A stretch of DNA of 5,692 bases from Planctomycetota bacterium (lineage in GTDB: Bacteria > Planctomycetota > Planctomycetia > Pirellulales > UBA7805): positions 1-5,692 of the forward strand of contig JAUWIQ010000152.1 of NCBI GenBank assembly GCA_030605285.1. Reading direction: 5' to 3'. Below the pieces are notes generated by a model. That model worked only from the letters and a program-made list of their open reading frames with translations, ran no database searches and was not told where the DNA came from. Below, piece by piece: positions 1 through 5,692 of this stretch (positions within the stretch are counted from its first letter, which is position 1; each line of letters begins with the position of its first letter). A program made the position numbers and the translations under genes.

Positions 1-706
1 CATCCTGGTACTTGGCATAGTTTTTACGAATCTCGGGCAGATCGGGGTGGTACGGAGCCAAGCGGACCCGGTCGGGGTCGTGCTGCGTATTTTCGACCGA
101 TCCATGGGCGCGGCTTTCATGCGATTCGCTGAGATTGATCACTGCAAAAAACGGTTGTTTTTGTTTTATCTTTTCGAAATCGACGTCTCCATTCTCGGTG
201 AGCGGGGTCTCGTCCCAGCAATCCGCATCGGGCCGTCCTGCAATGTTGTAATCGGTTTTATTGTGGTTGAAGCAAGCATAGCCTGCCTTGCGGAGCATGT
301 CGGGATAGTACGGAATTTGCTCGTGTGGGATCGGGTGCCGACTCCGCATCGGGTGGGTTCCCATGGAGACAGCGTGGATTCCCGTGATCCAGGTACTCCG
401 CTGGGGCGCACAGACAGGTGTCGTCGCAAAGCAATGGGTGTAGCGAAAACCCTCTCGGGCGAGGGCGTCAAGCTGAGGTGTGTCTCCGTTAGCGTTGCCG
501 TAGCAACCGACCCACTGGATGTTGTTGTCTTCCGAGGTGATCCAGAGGATGTTGGGCCGCTCGACCGCTTCTGCTGCCCGGAGAGCCTTGCTGGGAAGAG
601 CGCTTCCCCCCAAGCATAAAAGTACAACAAGCCAGCCTCGGATCCGACACCGCAATCGCCCAGATAATGTCCAGGCAGTGATCGCGTTACAAAGCAGCGT
701 GGACAT
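1..706 (-). CDS. S1-family (formylglycine-dependent) secreted sulfatase, C-terminus cut off by the window edge
   Basis: The visible 235 residues are the N-terminal part of a type I sulfatase, which hydrolyses sulfate esters or N-sulfates, usually on polysaccharides. Residues 51-61 (RPNILWITSED, then NN) form the first strand and metal site, with D60 and N61 as likely calcium ligands. C99 in CAPQR (99-103) fits the C-x-P-x-R signature whose Cys is oxidised to formylglycine, and R103 is the partner Arg. K150 (NKTDY) and H196 (SESHESR) fit the later active-site Lys and His. The sequence most resembles planctomycete sulfatases often annotated as arylsulfatase A or heparan N-sulfatase; the substrate cannot be read from it. 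Residues 19-47 look like a signal peptide: RCRIR, a hydrophobic WLVVLLCLGG stretch, then small residues. I chose ATG at 706 because an in-frame TGA lies seven codons upstream. A TTG at residue 18 would give a more usual signal-peptide length. A full protein of this family would be about 450-550 residues. Confidence 0.9.
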   Translation of the reverse strand, partial: MSTLLCNAITAWTLSGRLRCRIRGWLVVLLCLGGSALPSKALRAAEAVERPNILWITSEDNNIQWVGCYGNANGDTPQLDALAREGFRYTHCFATTPVCAPQRSTWITGIHAVSMGTHPMRSRHPIPHEQIPYYPDMLRKAGYACFNHNKTDYNIAGRPDADCWDETPLTENGDVDFEKIKQKQPFFAVINLSESHESRAHGSVENTQHDPDRVRLAPYHPDLPEIRKNYAKYQD

Positions 707-837
707 CAAAGTTCCGTTCCATCCTCAGAGTGCATCAAGACAAGATGAATTGACGGGCGGTCTTACAACAGTAGGCCACCTTCATTGTCTGTTGTGGTCG
801 CGAAATCGTCAATCTTTGCAGCGGCCCATGGGTACGA
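707..837. other. Gap between operon end and sulfatase gene
   Basis: These 131 bases lie between the transglutaminase stop and the sulfatase start. I see no gene and no convincing intrinsic terminator. On the minus strand GGTGG and CCGCC can pair across about 15 bases with one G-T wobble, but no T-run follows. The gap is long enough to hold a promoter for the sulfatase, although no clear -35/-10 pair stands out. Read-through from the operon is possible. Confidence 0.5.
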
Positions 838-1659
838 CTATTGCTGCATGGACGTCACAGCGACAGTTACGTCGAGGGCTTCCTCACCGATCCCGCGGGT
901 GACGCCTCGAATTGGCGCTGCTTCATGTGCATCCCGACCCGAAGCTAGACGAATGTATCTTGCATCCGGACAACAGCGACCGGACGGATCGAACCCAACC
1001 CAGCCGAGTCCATGGATAAACAGTTCTGCCCAGGCATGGCTGGCCTCTTCTGGTGACAAGTCATCACTGGCAAGAAGATAACCACTCACATAACGGGCTG
1101 GTAAGTTGAGAACCGAAGCCGCCGCAATCAAAATATGGGCGTAGTCCTGGCAGACGCCCCGACCACTTTTCAGAGATTCCGCAGCCGTTGTCATCACGTT
1201 TGTGCTTTGCTGCTCATACTTAAGGGCATCGGTAACGAGATTTGAGAGTCGGTGCGCTCGTTCCAAACCATCGTCTTCGGAAACACCCTTTCCAGCCTGT
1301 TGGGCAAGTTGTTCTATGTTTTCATCTACTTGCGTAGCCGCAGTATTCTGCAGATACGCAATCGGATTGATTCGTTCCCGATGTCCTTTCAAAACTCCGT
1401 TTGTGTCGATGGTCTCAACCGTTCCATTCACTTTAATCTCAAAGTTTGTACACTCAGATCGGATGCAGAGGGTTTGTACCCAATCCCCCGAACCATTTTT
1501 GACGGCAGTCCCGAATGTGGCTCCGGTTGCCTCAATATTCCACCCCAGAACACGCTGTCCTTCATGTTCTGAAGGCGTCAGGCGTATGCTCTGGATGATT
1601 TGCCGTATCGGCTCTGCGTAGCTGTAGCGGGTGAGATGAGATACTGCGAGTTGCATCAT
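838..1659 (-). CDS. Transglutaminase-like (papain-fold) protein with bacterial transglutaminase N-terminal domain
   Basis: This is a 273-residue protein, normal length for the stand-alone bacterial transglutaminase-like family. Residues 1-85 fit the beta-rich N-terminal domain (MQLAVSHLTRYSYAEPIRQ opening). The catalytic domain follows: the Cys is C170 in GRGVCQDYAH, the His is H208 in SHAWAEL, and the Asp is D224 in GWVGFDPSG. All three catalytic residues are intact, so the protein should be active. The C-terminal GRDAHEAAPIRG segment (241-252) is the usual family tail. No signal peptide or membrane segment is seen, so it is likely cytoplasmic. Family members are thought to be proteases or amide-hydrolysing or transferring enzymes rather than true cross-linkers. 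It is the third gene of the operon. Its ATG overlaps the preceding stop (ATGA, bases 1659-1656), pointing to translational coupling. A second ATG directly follows and could be the true start. The substrate is unknown. Confidence 0.93.
   Translation of the reverse strand: MMQLAVSHLTRYSYAEPIRQIIQSIRLTPSEHEGQRVLGWNIEATGATFGTAVKNGSGDWVQTLCIRSECTNFEIKVNGTVETIDTNGVLKGHRERINPIAYLQNTAATQVDENIEQLAQQAGKGVSEDDGLERAHRLSNLVTDALKYEQQSTNVMTTAAESLKSGRGVCQDYAHILIAAASVLNLPARYVSGYLLASDDLSPEEASHAWAELFIHGLGWVGFDPSGRCCPDARYIRLASGRDAHEAAPIRGVTRGIGEEALDVTVAVTSMQQ
1656..1659 (-). other. ATGA start-stop overlap between alpha-E and transglutaminase genes
   Basis: The last codons of the alpha-E gene (TTA TGA) share four bases with the transglutaminase start (ATG ATG CAA). 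Such overlaps usually mean that ribosomes finishing the upstream gene restart on the downstream one, keeping the two products in fixed proportion. Confidence 0.85.
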
Positions 1660-2612
1660 AATCCGCCCTGGAAAAAAGATTCGGTCATTGCATTACTTGC
1701 CGAGGAGATATCGAAAATGAATTGAGTTAAAAACTCATGAAGACCTTCTTCGAAAATATTATCAATGTCGCGACAGACAAGGCCCTCTCGTAATTCGGCC
1801 ACCTTATTTTGGGCCGGTGTTTCCTTCCCCAAGAAACTTGATAGGCGATTCAAGTGATGATCTGCCTTGATCAGACAATGAAGGAGAGACCTTGGACAGG
1901 ATTCATTGAGGATGAGAAAATGCGCCACCTTGTTAGGCGTTTGCGTGCCACCATAGGCCCAACGGAAAGCCCGGTAGGCAGACATCGCTCGCAGTAGCGT
2001 AGTCCACTGATAGTGATCGACATCACCACCCACAGAAGATACGGTTGGCAAAAGGACATAGTACTTCACATCCAGCAGACGGGCGGTGTTGCCCGCACGT
2101 TCGAGGAAATAACCGAGATTCAGGAAATCGTAGCCCTCATCCTCCAGTTGGGTACTTTCGATTGCTCCCCGTAACAGATTCGCCTGGCATGTGGTCCAAT
2201 CACAGAGCATCGGTAGGTTTGAGGGTTTGTATTTCTTTCGGGCCAAAGACTGCACTTCCTGATATCCTGAATTGATCACATCCCATACCTGGGTGGTTAA
2301 CGCAGTGCGTACCGCACGTCCATTGTCGCGGGCACGGTGAATACAGGCCGCCACAGAGAATGGGTTGTCGAGATCGTGAAAAAGATATTGCTCAATATCT
2401 TTCTGCTGCGGCTTTCCATATTTACTTGTATATCCAGCTTCTTCCCCGGCAGCCGATAAAATGGAGGACCATTCGCTCTGGTAACCTGTGGTCGTATTCG
2501 GCATCAGCGCAATCCGATAGCCTACTTCAAGCAGTCGCGAGGTTAACTCAGCCCGCTCCATGTATCGGCTAATCCAATAAAGACTTCCAGCAGTGCGGCT
2601 GAGCATTCCCAT
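1656..2612 (-). CDS. Alpha-E domain protein (DUF403 family)
   Basis: This 318-residue, mostly helical protein matches the alpha-E family in length and motifs. The opening MLSRTAGSLYWISRYMERAE (3-22) is the family signature. It is followed by RARDNGRAVR (93-102), FLERAGNTARLLDVKYY (169-185), LLRAMSAYRAFRW (206-218) and HFLILNESCPRSLLHC (231-246). The biochemical role is not established. The family is nearly always encoded beside circularly permuted ATP-grasp proteins and sometimes fused to them, so it is inferred to be a dedicated partner in the same modification or synthesis. No signal peptide is seen. The start at Met1 directly abuts the TAA of the ATP-grasp gene with no spacer. Most family members begin at the residue equivalent to Met3, so that ATG is an alternative start. 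Its own stop overlaps the transglutaminase start. Confidence 0.93.
   Translation of the reverse strand: MGMLSRTAGSLYWISRYMERAELTSRLLEVGYRIALMPNTTTGYQSEWSSILSAAGEEAGYTSKYGKPQQKDIEQYLFHDLDNPFSVAACIHRARDNGRAVRTALTTQVWDVINSGYQEVQSLARKKYKPSNLPMLCDWTTCQANLLRGAIESTQLEDEGYDFLNLGYFLERAGNTARLLDVKYYVLLPTVSSVGGDVDHYQWTTLLRAMSAYRAFRWAYGGTQTPNKVAHFLILNESCPRSLLHCLIKADHHLNRLSSFLGKETPAQNKVAELREGLVCRDIDNIFEEGLHEFLTQFIFDISSASNAMTESFFQGGL
1666..1669 (-). promoter_or_regulatory. Possible ribosome binding site of the transglutaminase gene
   Basis: An AGGG lies six bases before the first ATG, inside the last codons of the alpha-E gene (CAG GGC GGA TTA). The spacing favours the first of the two consecutive ATG codons (1659) as the start. 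The motif is short, so chance occurrence is possible. Confidence 0.4.
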
Positions 2613-4016
2613 TTAATCGACCAGTACCCAGGTGTCTTTGACGCCACCACCTTGCGATGAATTGACCACCAGCGAACCTTTCTTCAGCGCGACTCGAGTC
2701 AATCCACCGGGACATAAATGTGTGGTTTGGCCCACCAGACAAAAAGGCCTCAGATCGACATGGCGCGGCTCCAGTTTCTTCATGGCATAGGTAGGTGATG
2801 TCGAAAGCGCCAGGGTCGGTTGGGCGATGAATTCTGCAGGCGTAGCCCGCAGTTGTTTTGCAAACGCCGCAATTTGTTTTTTCGTGGATGTAGGACCTAC
2901 CAGCATGCCGTAACCTCCCGAGCCATGCACGCGCTTTACGACCAATTCTTCGATCTTGTCGAGAACATAGGCCAAAGCGTCCGGTTCGCTGCAACGCCAA
3001 GTATGGACGTTATTTAAAATGGGCTCTTCACCAAGATAAAAACGAATCATCTCGGGCACGTACGTGTAAATTGCCTTGTCATCGGCAACTCCCGAGCCGG
3101 GTGCAGAACAAATCGTGACACCGCCAGCGCGGTATGCGTTCATTAACCCGGGTACTCCCAAATTGGAGTCCGCCCGAAAGCACAAAGGATCCAGGAAATC
3201 ATCATCGATTCTCCTGTAAAGCACATCGACCCGCTCCGGCCCTCGGATGGTCCGCATATAGACAAAGTCGCCATCGACAAAAAGATCTTGCCCTTCCACC
3301 AGTTCCACGCCCATCAGGTCTGCCAAAAAACTATGTTCGTAATAGGCGCTGTTCAGTGTGCCGGGAGTCAGTACGGCAATGACCGGGTCGCGATCGCATT
3401 TTTCTGGGGCAACACTTGCCAAGGTACCACGTAGAAGCTCCGGGTAATTGTCGATGGGGGCAACCCGGTTAGATTGAAACAGATCAGGAAACATGCGCAT
3501 CATAATTTCCCGATTTTCGAGCATATAAGAAACACCTGATGGAATGCGGCAGTTATCCTCGGGTACGAAGAATTCGTCGGCGGCGGTTCTCACGATATCG
3601 ACACCCACAATGTGACTGAAAACACCATGCGCTGGCTTGATTCCTACCGCGTGGTGTTCGTAGGCATTATTTCTATAGACTAATTCCGCAGGGACTTTTT
3701 CAGCGAGGATAATTTCGCCACCCGAGTAAATATCCATCAGAAACGCGTTTAGGGCCCGCGCGCGTTGCCGCACGCCCGTTTCAATTTTTCGCCATTCCCG
3801 GGCCGTAAAGATGCGGGGTACCATGTCAAACGGGATCAGTCGCTCGGCATCGTCCTCATCTCCGTAGGTGACAAAGGTTATCCCGATACGGCGAAACAAG
3901 GCTTCTGCTTCCGAATGCCTCAAGGCCATAAGTTCGGAGGGCATCGACTCAACCCATTGCAGAACCTGCCTATAGGGTTCGCGAACCTCCTCATTATCAA
4001 ACATCTCGTTAAACAC
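2613..4016 (-). CDS. Circularly permuted type 2 ATP-grasp protein (predicted amidoligase)
   Basis: This 467-residue protein has the normal length and all the recognisable blocks of the circularly permuted ATP-grasp type 2 family (formerly DUF404/DUF407). ATP-grasp enzymes activate a carboxylate as acyl-phosphate and join it to an amine, so a peptide- or amide-bond-forming role is predicted; the substrates are unknown. Visible blocks are IPFDMVPRIF (61-70), VYRNNAYEHHAVG (113-125), YRRIDDDFLDP (267-277), RADSNLGVPGL (281-291), LVVKRVHGSGGYGM (358-371, likely nucleotide-binding Lys and Gly-rich loop), PRHVDLRPF (417-425) and NSSQGGGVKDTWVL (452-465). Position 459 is Val where relatives usually have Ser. 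It is the first gene of the three-gene operon. The start used is GTG at 4016, limited by an in-frame TAG upstream. ATG at residue 5 (4004) is an equally good candidate, and neither has a strong ribosome binding site. No export signal is seen. Confidence 0.93.
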   Translation of the reverse strand: MFNEMFDNEEVREPYRQVLQWVESMPSELMALRHSEAEALFRRIGITFVTYGDEDDAERLIPFDMVPRIFTAREWRKIETGVRQRARALNAFLMDIYSGGEIILAEKVPAELVYRNNAYEHHAVGIKPAHGVFSHIVGVDIVRTAADEFFVPEDNCRIPSGVSYMLENREIMMRMFPDLFQSNRVAPIDNYPELLRGTLASVAPEKCDRDPVIAVLTPGTLNSAYYEHSFLADLMGVELVEGQDLFVDGDFVYMRTIRGPERVDVLYRRIDDDFLDPLCFRADSNLGVPGLMNAYRAGGVTICSAPGSGVADDKAIYTYVPEMIRFYLGEEPILNNVHTWRCSEPDALAYVLDKIEELVVKRVHGSGGYGMLVGPTSTKKQIAAFAKQLRATPAEFIAQPTLALSTSPTYAMKKLEPRHVDLRPFCLVGQTTHLCPGGLTRVALKKGSLVVNSSQGGGVKDTWVLVD

Positions 4017-4393
4017 GATGTTTCGTTTTGTTAGAGGTTGTAGCTAAAGACATCGTAAGCGGTGTACGGAACGCTAGGGCATGTGTTGCGGAGCGGCGAT
4101 GTAGAAGAGTGTGGCGTTTTCAAACCGTTCCTAAACACTCCCTCAGCAGGGATGAGCAACCGCCACAGGCTGAATGCGAAAAGCAAACTCACGAGCCAAG
4201 TATACCGCAGAGGATGGCGGACTCGAACCCCCGAACTCCTGGGGAGTCGCTGATTTCAAGTTTCCCCATGCCGTTCCGACGCCGAGGAAACCGCCAGAGA
4301 AAGGCGAGAAAGTGATCGACTCAGACAACTCCCGGAAGTTTGAGGAACAGGGCCGGGGTGAGGAGAAGTCGGTTTCGCGGGACGCCGGTTATT
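4017..4393. other. Intergenic region upstream of the ATP-grasp operon, containing a tRNA remnant
   Basis: This stretch separates the exported-protein gene from the ATP-grasp operon. No reading frame in it resembles a protein. It must contain the operon promoter (minus strand, between about 4017 and 4140), but I cannot pick a convincing promoter pair. A small hairpin, TCCCT/AGGGA with a four-base loop, lies at 4139-4152. It is not followed by a T-run on the minus strand, so it is at best a weak terminator. The one clear structure is the tRNA-like fragment at 4209-4260. Nothing recognisable lies in 4261-4393. Confidence 0.6.
4209..4260 (-). pseudogene. 3' fragment of a tRNA-Ser(UGA)-like gene; candidate attachment-site remnant
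   Basis: Read on the minus strand, 4260 to 4209 begins with CTTGAAA, an anticodon loop with anticodon TGA (Ser). Next come TCAGC (3' half of the anticodon stem) and ACTCC-CCA-GGAGT, a perfect five-pair hairpin of the size and place of a class II variable arm. Then comes GGGGG-TTCGAGT-CCGCC, a T arm with the canonical TTCRANY loop, and ATCCTCT as the 3' acceptor strand. The matching 5' half is missing: upstream of the loop the bases are GGAAA instead of GCTGA, and no D arm is found. The T stem has one G-G mismatch and no CCA is encoded. The piece therefore cannot make a working tRNA. A fragment starting at the anticodon loop and running to the 3' end is what tyrosine-recombinase integration into a tRNA gene leaves at the far end of the element. 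An old degraded tRNA copy is the alternative. Confidence 0.6.
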
Positions 4394-4873
4394 TTACTGA
4401 CGTGCCATGGCCTGATCGTTTTGCGATACTATCTGAATTGAAATCTGATCAATCAACCAGCCTTGAGGGACTGTCTGGTAAACCAGATGAAAGCGAACTG
4501 CCAGTTGTGCTAGGGGGCAGATTCCTTCCAGGTGCAGGCGTCCCTCAGCATCCTGTACGGGCTGACGTGTCAGTTGCGGATCGGCTACGAGAACAGGACT
4601 TAGATCCAATCGTTGTTGCCGGAGCACTGCAAAGGTTGCTGCGAGGTCCGCCGCCTTGTTCTGCTGACGAAATTGTGGCGAACCGAGCTCCCGCAAGACC
4701 GCATAGTTTCCGGTAATGTTTCCGTGATTGACGGCGGTCAACGTACTTTTGATTAAGACCAGAGAGAGCGGATGCAGCGAGCTCTGATTTGCATTTTGTC
4801 CGCTCGCGCTCTCTGTGGATATGAGAGAGGCCAGCAGCAGAGGAATCAGGAAAAGACCCGTTTGCTTCTTCAT
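4394..4873 (-). CDS. Small exported protein of unknown function
   Basis: This is a 159-residue protein with a clear signal peptide: MKKQTG, then a hydrophobic LFLIPLLLASLIS core, and a likely cleavage near residues 23-25 (SASG before QNANQ). The mature part is about 135 residues. Notable segments are GNITGNYAVLRELGSPQFR (51-69), RLDLSPVLVADPQLT (88-102) and a final beta-rich VRFHLVYQTVPQGWLIDQISIQI (126-148). The helix-then-sheet layout ending in a WxLxxIxI-like strand resembles NTF2/SnoaL-like folds, but I cannot name a family. Similar proteins with GNY-VLR-LG and DLSPVL motifs are, from memory, found in Alphaproteobacteria and Planctomycetota. It starts only 21 bases after the adhesin stop, so it is probably in the same transcript and may act with the adhesin at the cell surface or in the periplasm. 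The upstream GAG of GTGAGTAAATT is a weak ribosome binding site. Confidence 0.8.
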   Translation of the reverse strand: MKKQTGLFLIPLLLASLISTESASGQNANQSSLHPLSLVLIKSTLTAVNHGNITGNYAVLRELGSPQFRQQNKAADLAATFAVLRQQRLDLSPVLVADPQLTRQPVQDAEGRLHLEGICPLAQLAVRFHLVYQTVPQGWLIDQISIQIVSQNDQAMARQ

Positions 4874-4894
4874 AATTTACTCACAGTGGATGGA

Positions 4895-5692
4895 CTACCA
4901 ACAGTAGGTAAGGCCTGCCCGGACTCCCGGTGCATAGCCGAGAACCGTTGCCGCGTTGAAGAACAAATCACCATCGACTCTCGCCACGCCACCCAGGGCG
5001 GCTGCGTTGGCCCCGCCGAAGGTCCCCCAGTTGGCTGCTACGGCATAATTTGTGCCATTGGGTAGCACTTCCGGTATGCCCGAGAGCGCAAAAGCACCGG
5101 CGATACCGGCCGTATTTTTATTGATGATAATACTTGTTGCCCCGTTGTCGCTGGCCAGATTCCCATTGGCGTCGGTCGTAACAAATTGAGTGGGTCCCGA
5201 TTGTGCTGCACTACTGGCCGCCGAGGTGATGCCGGGCATGGTATACGTATTGCTCACGCTGCCCACCATCACTTGGTTTGCCCGTGTCGTGGTGGCCCCG
5301 TGGCCGATCGCTGTCGAGCCGGTATGGAGGGCGTTTGCAGCAAATCCAAGCGCTGTTGCGGTATTGGCACTGGCAATTGTATTGGCCCCGAGCGCAGTCG
5401 TTTGATTTGGTTGGAAACTCCCAGTGAAATTATTGGAATTATCTCCAATCGAGGTATTCTGATTTCCTGTCAGATTCGTGGACAGGGATAGCTGCCCGAC
5501 GGCGACATTCTGGTTCCCGCCGGTATTGGTAAGCAATGAATTTTTAACAACCGCGACATTGTTATTGCCGCCCAGATTGAACCTCAAGGCAGATTCACCC
5601 ACAGCCGTGTTGCTATCCCCTGTTTGGTTGCCCTCCAACGCACTGTTACCGAAGGCATTATTGTCGGATGCATCAAAGGAACCGGTAATCCC
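4895..5692 (-). CDS. YadA-like trimeric autotransporter adhesin, 5' end outside the window
   Basis: The frame is open to the right edge; 265 C-terminal residues are visible, and any start codon inside them is internal. Residues 12-86 carry 17-residue repeats of the NTAVGxxAL..N..GNN type. Residues 99-146 (TALGANTIAS, TATALGFAAN, STAIGHGA, RANQVMVGS) form the left-handed beta-roll head of YadA-like proteins. Residues 147-194 are a short linker (MPGITSAASSAAQSGPTQF) with no long coiled-coil stalk. Residues 195-265 fit the C-terminal membrane anchor: GAFALSGIPEVLPNG, NYAVAANWGTFGG, AAALGGVARVDG, and a last strand AGLTYCW ending in an aromatic residue, as outer-membrane barrel signals do. In this family three chains form one 12-strand barrel that carries the heads on the cell surface, for adhesion. 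The penultimate Cys (264) is unusual. It is followed by the small exported protein. Confidence 0.85.
   Translation of the reverse strand, partial: GITGSFDASDNNAFGNSALEGNQTGDSNTAVGESALRFNLGGNNNVAVVKNSLLTNTGGNQNVAVGQLSLSTNLTGNQNTSIGDNSNNFTGSFQPNQTTALGANTIASANTATALGFAANALHTGSTAIGHGATTTRANQVMVGSVSNTYTMPGITSAASSAAQSGPTQFVTTDANGNLASDNGATSIIINKNTAGIAGAFALSGIPEVLPNGTNYAVAANWGTFGGANAAALGGVARVDGDLFFNAATVLGYAPGVRAGLTYCW
5435..5659 (-). repeat. 51-base (17-residue) tandem repeats coding adhesin head units
   Basis: At the protein level the units are NAFGNSALEGNQTGDS, NTAVGESALRFNLGGNN, NVAVVKNSLLTNTGGNQ, NVAVGQLSLSTNLTGNQ and a partial NTSIGDNS. They align with a 17-residue period, with conserved N at position 1, V or I then G at 4-5, S-L/A at 7-9 and N-x-x-G-N at the end. 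The third unit has VV instead of VG. The array probably continues past the right edge. At DNA level the copies have diverged well apart, so this is an old repeat family. Confidence 0.75.

Noticed and set aside
47..619. Plus-strand open frame of 190 codons opposite the sulfatase
   Set aside because: It is antisense to a well-supported sulfatase gene, and its translation shows no domain features.
166..630. Minus-strand open frame of 154 codons
   Set aside because: It lies on the same strand as the sulfatase but in another frame. Its composition is rich in Ser, Thr, Pro and Arg, and it has no motif, whereas the overlapping frame has clear sulfatase motifs.
824..831. CCCATGGG palindrome just after the transglutaminase stop
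   Set aside because: Eight-base palindromes are frequent by chance, and it has no second copy or promoter nearby to suggest an operator.
1202..1621. Plus-strand open frame of 139 codons opposite the transglutaminase gene
   Set aside because: It is a mirror of a strongly supported gene, with Cys- and Ser-rich content typical of shadow frames.
4139..4152. Hairpin TCCCT/AGGGA as an intrinsic terminator
   Set aside because: It has only five pairs and no T-run follows on either strand.
4174..4716. Plus-strand open frame of 180 codons with a GGLEPPNSWGVADFK segment
   Set aside because: The segment is the antisense reading of the tRNA-like fragment, a pattern familiar from mis-annotated proteins over tRNA genes. 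The rest overlaps the exported-protein gene on the other strand.
5435..5659. Possible CRISPR or other DNA-level repeat array
   Set aside because: The copies are regular only as protein (17-residue period, no separate spacers) and differ in DNA sequence, so they are coding repeats of the adhesin head.

Overview
The window looks like part of a planctomycete-type chromosome. The best clue is the sulfatase at the left edge. Its opening motif RPNILWITSEDN, its CAPQR active site, the MRS motif and the SESHESR motif match the large secreted sulfatase families that are abundant in Planctomycetota. This assignment is an inference from family resemblance; there is no rRNA or other phylogenetic marker here. 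GC content appears moderate, about half by eye. All supported genes lie on the minus strand, so they read from high to low coordinates.

Right part (5692 to 4394): the 3' portion of a trimeric-autotransporter-like (YadA-type) adhesin gene enters from the right edge. It carries 17-residue head repeats, a left-handed beta-roll head and a C-terminal YadA-type anchor ending in Trp. It is followed 21 bases later by a gene for a 159-residue exported protein of unknown function. The two are probably co-transcribed.

Intergenic stretch (4393 to 4017): about 377 bases with no credible protein gene. It holds a minus-strand fragment that reads as the 3' part of a class II tRNA-Ser(UGA), running from the anticodon loop through the variable arm and T arm to the acceptor strand, with no 5' half. 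This is the form left at one end of an element integrated into a tRNA gene. If so, the adhesin side (higher coordinates) is the element and the ATP-grasp side is the older chromosome.

Central operon (4016 to 838): three tightly joined genes encode a circularly permuted type 2 ATP-grasp protein, an alpha-E (DUF403-type) helical protein and a transglutaminase-like cysteine protease-fold enzyme. The first two abut (TAA directly followed by ATG) and the last two overlap by ATGA. This is a known, still poorly characterised gene set, predicted to make and process a peptide or amide-linked product. The ATP-grasp enzyme would form the bond and the transglutaminase-fold enzyme would hydrolyse or transfer it. 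Alpha-E would be an obligate partner.

Left part (706 to 1): the N-terminal 235 residues of an exported S1-family sulfatase, running off the left edge. It starts 131 bases after the operon's last stop codon and may be a separate unit.
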